From Pegea sp. RAD2-039 (lineage: Eukaryota > Chordata > Thaliacea > Salpida > Salpidae), in contig JAQGEQ010000175.1 of the NCBI GenBank assembly GCA_034620365.1, forward strand, positions 620,001 to 684,000: a DNA stretch of 64,000 nucleotides, written 5' to 3'. The notes under the pieces were generated by a model that worked only from the letters and a program-made list of their open reading frames with translations, had not been told where the DNA came from and did not search any database. Positions 23,075 through 36,802 of the stretch are shown here, piece after piece. Position 1 is the first letter of the stretch, and each line of letters opens with the position of its first letter. The position numbers and the translations under genes are program-made.

Positions 23075-25911
23075 AATAAATATGAAGAAAGTAGATTCAT
23101 GTGATAAAAAGTTATTTGTGATTAATAAACTTTGTGAATAATTTCTAAAAGTGGCAGGCTTCATGTCGGAATCTAGTTTGTCTCTTATCTACGAGCAACT
23201 ATCATTTGCTTTTATAAAATAGAAAAAAAGAAAAACAAAAAGATAAAAAAACAATTCGAAAAAAATAGAAAAAAAATTTTCAACCAAAAATTATCTAAAA
23301 TCGAGAAGTATAATGTTTCACCACAAATTCTTCTATCTGATCATAACAGAAAATAAGATTATCTTCATTTACATCAGCCGCATGATGGTGATATAAACAC
23401 TGAACATATTTTCACTAACTTTGAAAACACTTGTAAGGTTGTATTTAATTTTTCTAATTTCTATAGAGACACTTTTTCAGTTGTAGTAACATCAAATTAA
23501 TTAGATTATTTTACAAGATTATATCAGTTCTTAATGTCGAGTGACATGCCTCTTTTCATATTTCTTTATTGATATTTATGATATTCAATTAAATTTATTT
23601 TCACAAAATTTTTAAAGTGCTATCGCTGTGCTACTAGATTAATATTTCAAAAGATTTGTTTGATGAACAGTTGGAAAATGTTTTTATCTAAACGAAAATT
23701 TTTGAACTTTATATTCTATTTGTCATATTTTCAATTTCTAAAATTCAAACGTAGTTTTCACAGTGATAGTTGTTATTGAGAGATGTCATCAAAAGCTTAA
23801 GGAAATGTTGTTTCTCGCTGTCATAAAAATACTGAGTAACTATGAAAATAGGATCACTATTTAACCTACTAAATAAAAATTTTAAATAAGCAAATAATAA
23901 ACCTACTTATAGTTCGGTAGTTTATGAATTTTGTAAAATTAATACGCCCACTGAAAGCTTGCCAAAAATAATTTATTCAAATAAAAACTAAATGTGATTA
24001 AGGTTCAAAATAACGAAGTAATATTTGACGAATTCAATCTGCTTTAGTATGTCTTGTACCTTGTTAAGTTGTCTCAGTTTCATTAATTTTGTTTTTAAAG
24101 TGATTTTAATAATACTTCATTAAAAGTTTAATTGGCAATACATTACCTTTTTGGAGTAAGAAGTGATTGACTTGTGACTGATTAACGATCCTATTGACGT
24201 CATTTTATGCTATGTTCCAGATTCTAAACGATATTAGCTTTGATGAAATCATTGTTTACCTGAATCAAGAGTAAATTTTGATTCTTCAATGTAAAATCAA
24301 TTCTTTTTTGGTTTCAATACATCAATAATTGAAAAACTCTTTTCCTAGTTTCATCGTACACAAAAACCAGCTGATAAGAAACTTGATTTTCTGCCTTAAA
24401 TCATATATTTTATCTTTAGAAGTCCTTAAAAATAGGGTCTACAATAAACTTAAGGAATTATTTAAAATAAATATTTTCGTCTTTAAGTTTCAGGATGTTT
24501 TTGCAGATTGTAAAACTTTGAAACTAGTAATAAATAAAATTAAAATTTTAACATTTAATTTTCTTTTAGGTTTCTTTATCTAGCTTCTAATCAAAAACGG
24601 AACATAAAGTTTTACTTTTAAGAGTCAACAGAGCTTTTAGTTAGCTTAAAATTATCTTTTCAGTCAAGAAACTTTTACAAAACTGTTCAAGCATAACTTA
24701 CTTTCAGCAACATGTTTAGATGAAATTTCGAACAGCTACAAATAAACTAACTCAAATAAAAACTGATTTTTTTTTCTTGAAACATCTGTAAAAGTTAACT
24801 CAGTAATAAACAGATTGAGTCTTAATGTTTTTCTTTATTAGCTTTTAGGTAAAATATTTTGATTTACATTTAAAAAATATTTATAGCAAGATTAAAATAC
24901 AGTTTTCATTTTTAGTTTAAATTAGAGGGAATTTGCTGATGAAGTATTCTGTGCTCATTAGTTTGTTTCGTCAGCGTCTTACGCTAATAACTTTTTCAAG
25001 TTTCTCTTCTGTCATTTATTATTTTGTGCTTTTTCAATTTTTCGTCAGTTATAATGACAGCGACAGCTTAAAAGTTGTTTTTTTTTGGTTTTTCAGATGT
25101 AGTTAGTGAGCTAAACGATAATTAAGTTACTTTTAAAAGGAGCAAAATGTTGTACTGATGTTTAATCTGATACCGATCAAAATAATTTGTAATTAAATTT
25201 AAAAGAATATTTTTATTAAAGCAATATTGGTTTATAGATGAAGAAAATAGATGCAACTTGTATTGTAAAGTAAAATTTTTGTTATCAAAAGCAAGCTTCA
25301 AGTTTAATAAAACTTCAAGGAAAGATTTAAAAGCACTATTAAAAGTTTTTGCATGAGTCATATGAATCTAGTCAGAAAGTGTTCAAACTAATTTCGGAAA
25401 TATAACTTTATGCTGTCTGTTTAGTTTATCGTTTTCAGATAAGTCAACAAAAACCTTTTTTTTTAATTTAGATGGATTTTAAAAAATTCAACCAAAGATA
25501 TAAATTATGAGAATAAAAATTTGGTAGTATACAAAACAGAACACTAAAATGACTTCTAAAAACTGTTTTATAATAATCTAGTACAAGGTAGTTCTGTGGT
25601 TGGTATAATCAATAATTACCTTTTTAATTGGTTGACGTTTAGTTAAAAGTCATTATTTCACACATCAGTTTAGTATAAAATTAAAATAGCTTTTTACAAG
25701 TAGTCTAGTCGGACTCACATCACTTTAGAATCTGTCTAAATCTCAACCAAGAGCATGTTTTTATTTTTGTTTGTATCTCAATATTTATAACAGTAAACAA
25801 GTTTAAGAAACATATTTTTTATTTGTAAACTTTTCAACTAATTTTTATTATTTATCAAATTTATACGATAGAAACTATCTTCTTTGAAATTAAACCAAGA
25901 TTTGTAGAAAG
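23075..25911. other. Intergenic, AT-rich
   Basis: No gene supported. Two open frames of about 80 codons (near 24330 plus and 25120 minus) look random and lack splice or family signals. One TGACGTCA is at 24195. Confidence 0.55.
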
Positions 25912-27859
25912 ATGCAAAGACAACTGTTATACCATCGTGGTGTAGATGACCAAACAGGGACTTTTATCACTGACTACATCTCTTCAGCTGGATGCTTTCT
26001 ACTTGAAATCATCCTCATTATTCAGATGTTTGCACAATGTTGTCAAGCTATCCGAAAGACTACTATTGGAGTTGTTATCATTTTGTTTTCTTTAACTATG
26101 ATGAGTCTACTCGGAGGACTGACTCATGAGTTTCTGCAATTGGTACCTTCACATCAAGTTTTATCCGTTTCTAACAATACGTGTTGATTCAGGTCGAACC
26201 ATATACGTCATGGACAGATAATTGGACGTGGTTAGTGGTGTGGAGATCAGCAGCATCTTTTGCATCTCTTCTCATTTTTGCTTTCTTTTTCATCAGTCAT
26301 CAATTGGTTTGTAAGATTTTGAAGCAAGTAGAGATGAAAATCCTTGTTTTATAGATGCAAGATGAACAGATGTACGTTAGCGGGCGTAAATCTTCGATAT
26401 TGTTTTATTTTGTGAGTGTTAGTATGAGTGGAACTGTCTTTTTGCACAGTTTTAGCATGCTGGCGGATACAAGTGACCCGTGGAACACCAACGTGACCTT
26501 CATCGCAACTTACTTTTGTAAGTAGGTGGCTTCATATTAGCTTGTTGCTATATTAAATACCTGCTTCATGACCTCTACTAGCATGTGACGTCACGACATC
26601 TGTTTTTGAAGTTTTTGGGAAAAACCAATAGACTTATTTTTAAATTAGTTGTTGCTCGTTTCCTATTGGCTACTAATCATGACGCCAACCTTTTTTTATC
26701 TCCGAATCATTTGTCATCCTGAATATTGATTCCTAAATTTGGTTCTCTTTGATACCAGATGCTAGAGAAATATCAAGAAGAAAAAAATTTATAGTTTCTC
26801 AATTTTAGCATTGTTGTAGGTGCTTTGCTTCAAGCTATTATAAACTCCATTATTTTGTGGTGGAGCGTAAAAAATAAGAGGAAAAGTAGATCACGTGATC
26901 ACAAAGAAAATGTTTTCGGAAGTTTGAAAGAATTGTTCAGGAATAAAAGTGAATATTTTTGTCAACTTAAAATAATAGAGCAAAAATCCGAAATTTAAGC
27001 AGAAGATGGAGGCAGCAACATCAATACAGAAGAACCTACCTCAGCAGATCCATCTTCCTCAAAAAGACGACCAAGAATTTGTTCTAATCATCTAGTTTTT
27101 TATTGTATTGCTCCATGGTTTTTTGTGTTATCAGGTGAACCACTTTTTTTGCACACTAGAAGTTATTTGAATAAAAAAACTTTGAAAAAAATTTCAAACA
27201 TTTTGAAATCAATTGTAAAGTTATATAGTGATTTTTCTAAGGTCAAAGTAATGTCAGTACATTGATTGTCAAAAAAGCTTGACAAAGATTTAATTGTTTA
27301 TGGAGATTGAATTAAAATACCACACATTGTTCTATTTGATTTTGTATAGCTATTTTGATTTAAATTCAAACTTAATTCTTATTTAGTCACTAAATTGTAA
27401 ACCGAAAAACGTTGAAACTAATTTGTTCCAACCAAATCTTCTTTAAACATTTTATTTGCAAGAAAGCTTTTCAATGCTTGTCGATTTATAGAAAAATACT
27501 AGTCATAAATTGCTAGTTAATAACGCCTACTAACACTAACAACAAGCTTTTTAAGCAAACAATTTCGTCTGTAACTATCAATTGATAAATACAATTTATG
27601 GATAAAATTTTATGAAATCTTTTTTTCAGGACTGGTAAATTTGATTCTTGCAAAATCAGGGTGTGCTGATAACCATCATCAGGACAACCCAGCTACATGT
27701 CCTTTACCTTCACATTTCAACCATAACGCTGTATTACATATCATGCTGATGTTTGATGCTTTTCTTTATTTTCTTGCCGAGTCAATAAACTTACGAAGAA
27801 GAAGGAAAACACACTTTAGGTCTAAACTGGCCGAAAACCATAAAATATTTGCTATATAA
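25912..27859 (+). CDS. Unrecognised multi-pass membrane protein with seven hydrophobic segments and conserved-looking histidines
   Basis: Six exons: 25912-26142, 26193-26306, 26355-26517, 26820-26948, 27000-27134, 27630-27859; 333 aa, all junctions in phase. Hydrophobic segments lie at about residues 26-44, 50-70, 92-112, 128-150, 158-182, 235-263 and 290-310. A basic, Ser-rich loop (about 185-235) separates the fifth and sixth. Histidines sit in or beside several helices: His72 (GLTHEF), His113, His146 (VFLHSF), and His289/His294 at the start of the last one (FNHNAVLH). Two N-x-T sites (NWT, NVT) are present. I do not recognise the family. Membrane histidines and an H-x4-H in the last helix recall membrane hydrolases of the ceramidase/PAQR kind, but the spacing differs, so this is only a hint. 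An acceptor-like AG lies 4 nt before the ATG. Confidence 0.8.
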
Positions 27860-29661
27860 CTTCTGTTTATAAAATTTAAGTTTTATAGCTACTTTTGATG
27901 GGGTTCAAGAAGTTTTGTATCATTTAACTTTTTTACATAATGGTTTTTTTATCATTTTTGATTGAAATTTTAAAGGTTATCTAGTTTCACCGTTAATAAT
28001 TTTTTCTATGATTTTTCATTAAAAGACTAAATTTTATTTCAATTCAATGTTTTGAACAATTTTTTATGTTTGTTTTGAAAGATTTCTATATTAAAATTTT
28101 ATACAAAATTTAGTTAGACGACTTAGTTTTATGTTATTATTAATATTCTGCAAATATATATATTGTAATATTGCATGAAAATACAGATATGCAAAACTAA
28201 AGTTAATTTTAGATCAACAATATAAACTGAAATTCTTATAATTAATCAAACATTTCATTTTAATAAAAAAGCAAAAGCTTTGAATTATACTATGCAGTTT
28301 ATAAGGTTTTTTTTCCGTTAATATAAATACTAGTTAAACATTTATTGCACAATTTAATCGATTTTTACGTGATCTTTTGTTAAATCATTAAGCCAACCAC
28401 TTAAAGTAAATTATTCTTTATAAACCATGATGAAAAGTTTTATTATTCATCTATTACTTAGCACAAACAATTTATATGCAAAGCTTAGTTTAAGTAGTTT
28501 GAGATATTATCAGCTTATAAACTCACCATAAATCAATTCAAATTAAACGGTTTACTTAACAATTTTCTTTGAAAGGATTATTTTAAGCTAAATGTTTAAC
28601 AATGTAAAAAGCTGTTTTCATGAATAACAATTATAAAATAAAAACAGGAAGCAAAATAGGAAAGGTTTTTAGAATTGTTTTTCTTATTTAAGTAATTTCA
28701 TATTCCTTAGTAAATGTTTTTTAATAATAAATGTTCAATTGTAAAATTTTCGAAAACCACAAGAAACCTAACTCTAAACTTAATTTTCCATAAAAATGAC
28801 ATTTAATAAAGTTTAATATTCTTTTAATGCTTCTTGATTTGTTTGAAGTTTCTGATATTTAAAGATGAATTTTTTATTCTCTAGTCTTGAAAATTATTAG
28901 AATAAAACAGAAATTTACTGTTCTATTAACTGAAAATGTGAGAAATAATGTTTACAAATGTTTTTAGAATATCCGTTTTTAACATAAATTTTATGTCTTA
29001 ACTGAAATGTTATATTTACACTAAATTTATCCACATAAGTACCTTAAAAGCAAGCTCGCAAATATTTTCAAATAAAAACATGAAAAAAAGTTTCTAAAAC
29101 AACATTTTGTTTAATTTTTATCTTCTGTATTTCATAAATTTCATTCATTTTAATTTTTATACAACGAGATATTTTTAATAGCAAAATAATTGTAAATGTA
29201 AAATAATATAGGCAAAATAATTTGTGATGATATCACGTAACTTTTATGATTACAAAATATAACAGATTAAATGACAAAAAAGCTTTTTTTATATCATATA
29301 AAAAAATTTTGAAAATGAACACTTAAGAAATTGAAACTGTTGTTGTTTATGAAATAACTTTTGGTAAAAACCTTTGGTTTCCAAAAACATTTTTTTGTAG
29401 TAGATTAAATTTTTGACGTTAAACATATTTTTTAAAAAGCATTAGACCAAAAAACCATATTTATGATTTTGAGAAAAATATAAGCAAAAGCTGAAAAATT
29501 AACGCTTATAAATAAAATCTGTGCTTAAAATTGATATCAGTTTTTTTCAAATTCAAATCTATATTTACTATAAAGATTGAAAGCCAAAATATTCAGTTAC
29601 ATTTGTCATACTGTCTTAATAGATATTTGTGAATAAACATTTCTTAGTAAAATGTTCCAAA
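27860..29661. other. Intergenic, AT-rich
   Basis: About 1.8 kb between the end of the membrane-protein gene and the 3' end of the ARF-like gene, which converge. No gene, repeat or RNA signal was recognised. Confidence 0.55.
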
Positions 29662-30670
29662 TTACTTTTTTAAACTTTTAACTTCAGTTATAAAGTTCAT
29701 CATCATCTCAGATAAATGTTCAAATGCTTCAGAAAGACCTTGACCATTTAAAGCACAACATCCTCTAACAATCCACTTACATTTTAGCTTTTTCATTTCA
29801 AGAACATTTTTGATTTCAATCACAGAAGCAGCTGTTGGCTCATCTTGTTTATTGGCAAGAACAAGAACAGGTACTTTTAACATCTCTTCTTCCTGAGTGA
29901 TTGCATGAAGCTCTCTTCTTGCTTCATCAAATCGATCTCGATCACAGCTGTCAACAACGAATATTAAACCTGCGAGATAAGTGTTAGATATTTGAACTCA
30001 TAAACTGTTAAACTTACCACTTGTGTTATTATAATAATAATTCCAAAACTTCCGGATGGAGTCCTGCCCACCAACATCCCATACAGTAAGAGTAAGTCCT
30101 CTACATGGTGATAGAGTTTCTACATTGAAACCTATAGTAGGCATAGTTGGGAAATCTTGTTTTAACTTCAACTTGAATAATACAGTAGTTTTCCCTGAAT
30201 GAACACAAGTTATATTTGAGAATTGAGAAATAAAGATATTGAAATTTCTAAGAATGTATTCTATGCTAATTCAAAAGAAAGCTGATGAAAAAGGCGTATA
30301 TTTCTTAAGAAACTTTTTAAAGAAAATCTAAAAAGGTTTTTGAACATTATTATTCTAATTATTATTATTATGAACTCTTATTTTGTAAATAAACTTATAA
30401 ACAAAACGTTTTAGAAATCTTTTATTTGATTAAATTTTGAAATACGACAAAATGAGCGAAAACAGTTTTTATGTTTTAAAAATCTGAATTTTTTAAAAAG
30501 TTTTAATCATTCTTATGTACCAGTTAACTTAAACTAACACATTAAAAAAACAAACTTAAAAAAGAACAGAAACACTCACCAGCAGCATCTAGGCCCAGCA
30601 TGATAGCTCTAGCAGGATGGCTCGTAAGGCATTCAAAAATATTTGATAACTTTGAATAGTAGTAACCCAT
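29662..30670 (-). CDS. ARF-like small GTPase (ARL11/ARL14-like)
   Basis: Three exons on the minus strand: 30580-30670, 30018-30194, 29662-29969; 191 aa, normal for the ARF family. It has Gly2 after the start Met (MGYYYSK), a possible myristoylation site; the P-loop GLDAAGKTT; switch 1 PTIGFN; switch 2 WDVGGQ with the catalytic Gln present; NKQD for guanine recognition; and the CCALNGQGL loop (G5 region). ARF-like proteins cycle between GDP and GTP forms on membranes and recruit effectors in traffic. The W-x-V-x-G-CCAL stretch and overall look are nearest to ARL11/ARL14, but that subfamily call is from memory and uncertain. An acceptor near the ATG is not clear here. Confidence 0.9.
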
Positions 30671-33600
30671 CTCATATCATATCTTTACTACTACTGATCG
30701 TAAAAGTTGAACAAATGAGAGCTTTTAAGAGATTGTTAAAAATTAGTCAACCGTAGAAGTAGAAGGCTTACTTATAATATAGTCTAAAACACATGTAATA
30801 CGAAGCCACTCACCCGTAACAACTGCTTTTGCCAAATAGCTACGAATCAAAAACAGACTTTGAATACTAAATTAATTGACATTTATAAAAAATGTTAATG
30901 TATTTGTAATGTTCTAGAAATTAAGTAAGCTGAAAATAGAACATAATCATTTATTTAAATAGCTTACAAAATCAAAAAAATAAATCTTTTTATTTTTCAT
31001 ATAGCTAAGAAATAATTTTCTAGCTTTAAAATTATGGTTACTGATGACATTCAAATACATATCTGTATAAAGCTTGTGAGTATTTAACGTAAATTTTTTG
31101 ACCTTATGTACAATCAGCAAGAAACATTTTTCTAAGTTCTCACTAAAATACTTATTTAGCTTACACAAGAGTTTTTGAACTTTCAGAAATGTTGAAGCTC
31201 GTAAGTTAGAAATAAGAAGTTTGAATAGCCTAAGTCGACAATTTTAAGTAAAATAAACAATAAATTTATAAACTTTACTTTGGTGATCAATGCTGGCATA
31301 GATTTATCCGTATAGTAATTTAGATGGTAGCGAGCCATATTTCTTAAAAAATGCCTTTACATAAATCAGCAATAAATACTAATTGAGATTTTCTAAGAAC
31401 ACCTTACATTCAACAGATTGCAAGTCATTTTAATAATCGAGAAATAATAGCGTTATTACAGTATCTTCTATTTAGAAATGTGAAATTTAAAAAATCATTA
31501 AATAGCAAAGTACAATCTTTTTCTAAAAAGATTAGATTGCTCTAAACTAAGCTACTTTAGACTGAAAGCTTGTGTGCAAAAAATCATCAGAACAGATAAA
31601 TAAATCGATGTGAAACTATTTGGTACACTAATTTTAGCATGTCCAATACATGTCAAGAATGCACTGTATTATTGTATTTTATATTTCACAAGAATCATCT
31701 TACTTGTCACCTTTTAAAAAAAATCATACAATTTAATTAGTTTTACATACCTATTTTTTGTGTATGTTTGGCTGTCACTGTTTGTTCTTTACTTTTTATG
31801 GTTATTAATTTATTGTTACACTCATTTTATTATATTACAACTCAATATGACGTCAAGCAAATTGGCGAAATTGGTTTATTAGTAAACTTATAGCAGTCTT
31901 TCGCAATCAAAGCAAATCGAAAAGTATGAGATTTGATATGGCCTAGATAAAGTAAGGTGTATCTTCAAAAGTCAATTTTAGTGACATAAGTGCTACAAAT
32001 TTGTATCAGTAAGAAACTAGCAGATTTTAAATCTAGTTAGGACGTAGGATGATCAAAATAATTAATGTTATTAAAATTTCTTTGTGATAGCAAACAATTT
32101 TGTTCAATACTATCGCTTAAGCAAAATTTACAAATCTACCGGACAAACAATAAAAAGCTATCAGAAGCTTATAAATAAAACTACAAGAAATACTATTAAA
32201 AGCTTTGAATCTACTGGTCTATGCTAAATATCTAGAATGTATTTACTATACAATTTATATAATTGACTAATAAATGTAAAAGATAGAATGAATGTTAGCG
32301 AAATTTACCTCTATAAATTTTTTTTAGCTAAGATAAATTTCGACTGCTACAGTACAACAACACGACTTATTTCATTTAACATCAAAAATGATAAAAATAC
32401 CTTATAGCTCATACCATTTTTTGGTTTGAATGAGTTTTTTGGTTCATATGCTTTCCTATCTTTTAGTACAAAACTGTTTTGTATTGGTCATATTTATCAA
32501 ACAAATTTGGGATTTTTAAACATTTATATAATTAATTTTATCAATTTTTATCGCATAAGAGTTTAAAATATTTATTTTCTAGGCTTTATTTGTTTTTTTG
32601 ATTTTGAATGACAATTCTTACTACCGACCATCTTGGGCGTAATTATATTTGACAAGCAGTCTGTATAAATCATCTAGGCCTATAGATTTTCTTTTCCCTT
32701 TTTTAATCTCTTTTTTCAGTAAATAGAAAGCAAATTTAATAGAAAAATTGTTTATTTCATTTTTAATAAAATTTTATAAAAAATTTTTTTTAATGCTTAT
32801 TTTTATAGATAATAACTATTTTGTTCATGAATTTATTTTCTGTTTCTAGAGTAGCAATGTTTTTCGTATTTAATCGGAATTTTTTAATATTTTATCTATT
32901 ACAATTTTTTTATAATTTTAATTCTTATTTTAATTACATATTAATAATAATTTTTCGACTAAGCTCTTTTTTTTGTAATGTTATCTATATTTTTTTTCTT
33001 CAGAAAAAGCTTAATAATGTTTCACTAATAATTACTCTGATTTTTTAATCTCCATGTTTCACATGTTTCTTTAAAATATTTTTAAAAATTATACTGCAAG
33101 GTTTCCAATTGAGAATCTATAATTTATTTTTTTTATATTCCAAATATTCTTATTCGGGTAACATTAGAAACATTTTTATAATTATTTTAAAATAATTTTA
33201 CTTGTTCACATTAAATTTCTTTTGTTATTAATTATAGTTTAAAAAAATAATTCAAAGAAAAAGTCATAAAAATAAATGAAAATTTCAGAAAATTCGTATT
33301 TGTCATCATAATATTTGAAATTGTGTTCTTAGTATAATTTTTTTATTAGCCTTATAATTGATAATTTATTGTTATAATTAGCCTTATAATTTATTATTAT
33401 TTTGTATTTTAAATTTAATGAGATATATTTTTTTTAAATAAAATATACATATTTTTTAATTAGTTTATTTTTATATTATTATTTTAACATTAGAATATAA
33501 ATTATATATAATTTGTTGTATGTTTTTATCATTTAAAAGGTCTTTTTTTAAAAGAATATTTGTTAATTTGTTTTCGATTATTTTATATATTTCTATTTTT

Positions 33601-33897
33601 AGTATTTATCAGTTACTTCTTATACTAAAAATCCTATAGAAAAGTCCAATATGATTTATAAAATATAACTCTTGTGGTTTTTATTTTAAAATATTCTTTT
33701 CAATTTTTACTAAGAAATATTTTTTATATATAAAAAGTAGTTTTAGTTTATTTTTTCTAACATCTTCGCTTGTATTTACCATTTTTTATATTTAATTTGA
33801 TGATGCTAGGTTTTATTCATAATAACTTTTTTATTTTTGTAGTTGGTTAAGTAACCATTGGATTTTTTGCTGAAAAACGACTAAAAAACTAGGTAAC
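30671..33897. other. Intergenic, very AT-rich
   Basis: The 5' side of the ARF-like gene and the upstream region of the BTB gene. Long T-rich and A-rich runs dominate from about 32500 to 33850. The open frames at 30947 (minus) and 32821 (plus) are low-complexity and not credible as genes. One TGACGTCA is at 31848. Confidence 0.55.
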
Positions 33898-36340
33898 ATG
33901 CAACAACTTGCTTCAGACACCCTTTTAAGGCTTAAGCAGGTCCGTTTGTACGATCAATTTCTCCAGAAAAGAAATTGTGATATAATTCTTCACATTGGAG
34001 ATCAACAAATTCCAGCACATTCATGTGTTTTAGCTGCTTCCTCACCTAAGTTTGATGATATATTACGTGATATAGATCAATCTGATGTAGCTGGAAAAAA
34101 AGAGATCTTTTTAGATGGGTTTACCTTATCCTCATTTGATTTTTTGATCCCATACATATATAAGGGCACTTTGAACTGGGATGAAGTTCCTTCACATTGT
34201 TTCAAGGAAATCCTTTCTGCAGCCCAACATTATGGCTTTGATTTGGTAATTTTTTTTTAAAATTTTTTTTACTTATTTATATAAATTGATAGTTCCAACC
34301 TTTTTAAGGCTTCTGTTAATGTGATTTTTAAAATTTGAATGCAATGAAAAGTATATTTGGTTAAAGTCAATTTAAATAAATAACATCTCTTGTAATGAAT
34401 TATTGCTTTTGGCTCAAAGGCTATGATGACATATTACAATTATTTTAAAACTTCATTTATAGTTATTTTTATTGTTGCTATAGGTTTACTTTAAAAGATT
34501 GTAAAAACTTTATTTGTTCTCTGAAGCTAACTATTCAAAAGTATTTTTATTTTAAATTATTTTAAAATAGAGAAAATCCTAAAAAGAAAATGATTTTTTC
34601 ATAACTTATTTTTATCTCATTACTTTTATTTAAAACAGATTGTTAAGCAAATCAAGATCTTGGAAAAAGGAATTCATTCTCATCCTGAGCTTAATCATCA
34701 TTTTGGAAGCTCTGATAACTTATCTATACTTAAAAATCTAGTTGCTGATTGCTTTGGTGATGCATTTGGATCTCTTAGTCAAATTAATTGTATGCTTTGT
34801 TCGGAAAAACTAAAACTGAATGACATAGATAATATAATTCAACATTGCTGGCAACATAAACTTACTGCAGAAGGTGTCACTGAAGTATGTGATTCTATCA
34901 CTGAAGAAGAAGAATTTTCTGATAGAGGAACAGAAAAACTATATGTCAATATTATAAGTGATGATTACAAAATAATAGATGTTGATGATAATGAAAATGA
35001 GTTAGATTCTGATGAAGAACCTTATACAATAGAGGATTTTGAATCGTTTCATCCTGACATCGGATTAGATTCAGATATCAGAACAACAAGAGCTGAAAAC
35101 TCTCTTTATTGTGGAAACTTTAACTTAAGACCTACAATTAAAGCTTCTAAACGTCGTTTTGATTATGATAATTTCAATTCCTCAAAGAGAAAAAGTTTTA
35201 CCGATGAGTTCCCTTGTCCAATCTGTAATAAGCTTTTCAAATATCAAAAAGCTCTGGAATCCCATCTCAGGTTAGTTTTTATTATCAACACAAGCAAGCA
35301 ATCTTTTGATTTGCTTCAAATAATATTATATTAAAGCAAACTGCTGTGAATTAAAATGATTAAAAAATTGACTTGATGTTAGTTTAACTTCGGATTGATT
35401 TCAGATTCTGTCGAACTGCTGATAGGTTTTCTGAAACCGACAAACGGAATTTAACCAAGAAAGGCCTCATTGACAATATTATCAGCGGTAAATATTCGTT
35501 TTCTACGGAGTCAGCCAAGACTGAGGTCATTGAGTACCTGACCAGCAATGAACCAAAAGAAAAAAAAACCTGGCCCTGCCCTGTTTGCCCTGAACAAATT
35601 TTTCACAAGAAACGTGACCAAGTCAGTCACATAAAAGATGTCCACGGCCAAATCAAAAGATTTATCTGTGATCATTGCAAGAAACCTTTCCCGGTCAGCA
35701 TTTGATGACAACTCGTAAAATTCATTCTGCTGACCATTTATCTTATTTTTAGACCAAGACTGCAATGTACTCACATATGCGCAGACATACTGGTGAGAAG
35801 CCGTTCTCATGTCCTGTCTGTAATGCATCATTTGCTGAAAAGAAAAGTATGGAAGATCATGCAAGGCGGCATACTGGTGAAAGACCTTTTCTTTGCCAGC
35901 AATGTGGGAAAGACTTCACTTTTAGGTAAGTCACATGTTTGTAGCAATTAAAGTTAAAGGTCGTTATCATCGGCAGACAATCGTTATATCGACATATGAA
36001 GTTTCATGAAGGGAAGAGACCTTTTCAATGTCCTCAGTGTTTAAAGACATTTGTGTTGAAGCAGAATCTTCAGGACCATATCGTTCGTCATAATAAGCAG
36101 AAAATGACAGTACTTAAGTGCCGTGAGTGTTCCATGACTTTTCATGATTCTCAACTCTTAAGAAAGCATATTGATGAGTACCATCAAGTGATTAGTCTAG
36201 GCTCAGCCAACTCTAGAGTTGAAGTTTCTGTTAGCAACATGATTATGCCGAGTGATAACCAAGTTAATAACATCAAAACTGATTTTGTTATTTCTGAATA
36301 CGATGATGAAGATGCCACCTACATCACCAACTACAGTTGA
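33898..36340 (+). CDS. BTB domain, multi-C2H2 zinc-finger protein (ZBTB-type)
   Basis: Five exons: 33898-34245, 34639-35270, 35405-35693, 35753-35925, 35977-36340; 601 aa. A BTB/POZ fold spans about residues 20-120 ([23 protein letters not shown]). An acidic linker follows, containing one odd Cys/His cluster (CMLC...HCWQH, about 165-190). About eight C2H2 fingers lie in the C-terminal half: CPIC (near 308), CPVC, CDHC, CPVC, CQQC, CPQC and CREC, several joined by TGE[KR]PF linkers. The first finger ends in His-x-x-x-Cys form. This layout is that of a sequence-specific nuclear transcription factor that dimerises and recruits co-repressors through BTB. The vertebrate orthologue cannot be named. 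Acceptor-like AG at 33891-33892, 5 nt before the ATG. Confidence 0.9.
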
Positions 36341-36802
36341 AGTTGTAACACCTCATACTATCAGGCATATTTAATACTTCGTTAGTTGTAATAATTTGGG
36401 ATACATTTTTGTCTTTAAACTTTCACAAGTTTAATTCCTTTGTTTTTGAAGTTACTTGTGCCTTAACTACGATTCTAATGATGTTTTTTTCATCTTCTTT
36501 TCAGTTTTCTTATATTACATTTGACGTTTAGTGTTTTTGTTTATTAAAAGAATGTCCTAGTCATTTGACGTGTTTTTTTTTCAAAATTGCAAACAACTCA
36601 AGTGCCCTATATTAAGGATTCTCTACTAAATTAAAATAATATCACAATACATGAAAATTAAAACAAAAACTTTGTTTATTAGCACCACTTCAAACACAAA
36701 CATTAAATAAGTAAAGCATTAAACTATTTTATAACTTCTAAATCAATACAGAAGTACAAAAATAAGACAAAGTGATTGTTTAAGGAGCGATTGTTTAAAA
36801 CG
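36341..36802. other. Convergent intergenic spacer
   Basis: 3' flanks of the BTB gene (plus) and the first SBDS gene (minus). A minus-strand AATAAA lies at 36675-36680, about 120 bp beyond the SBDS stop. Confidence 0.5.

Noticed and set aside
30947-33048. Open frames of about 73-75 codons in AT-rich spacer DNA
   Set aside because: Their composition is Phe/Ile/Lys/Asn-rich as expected from random AT-rich DNA, with no motif or splice context.
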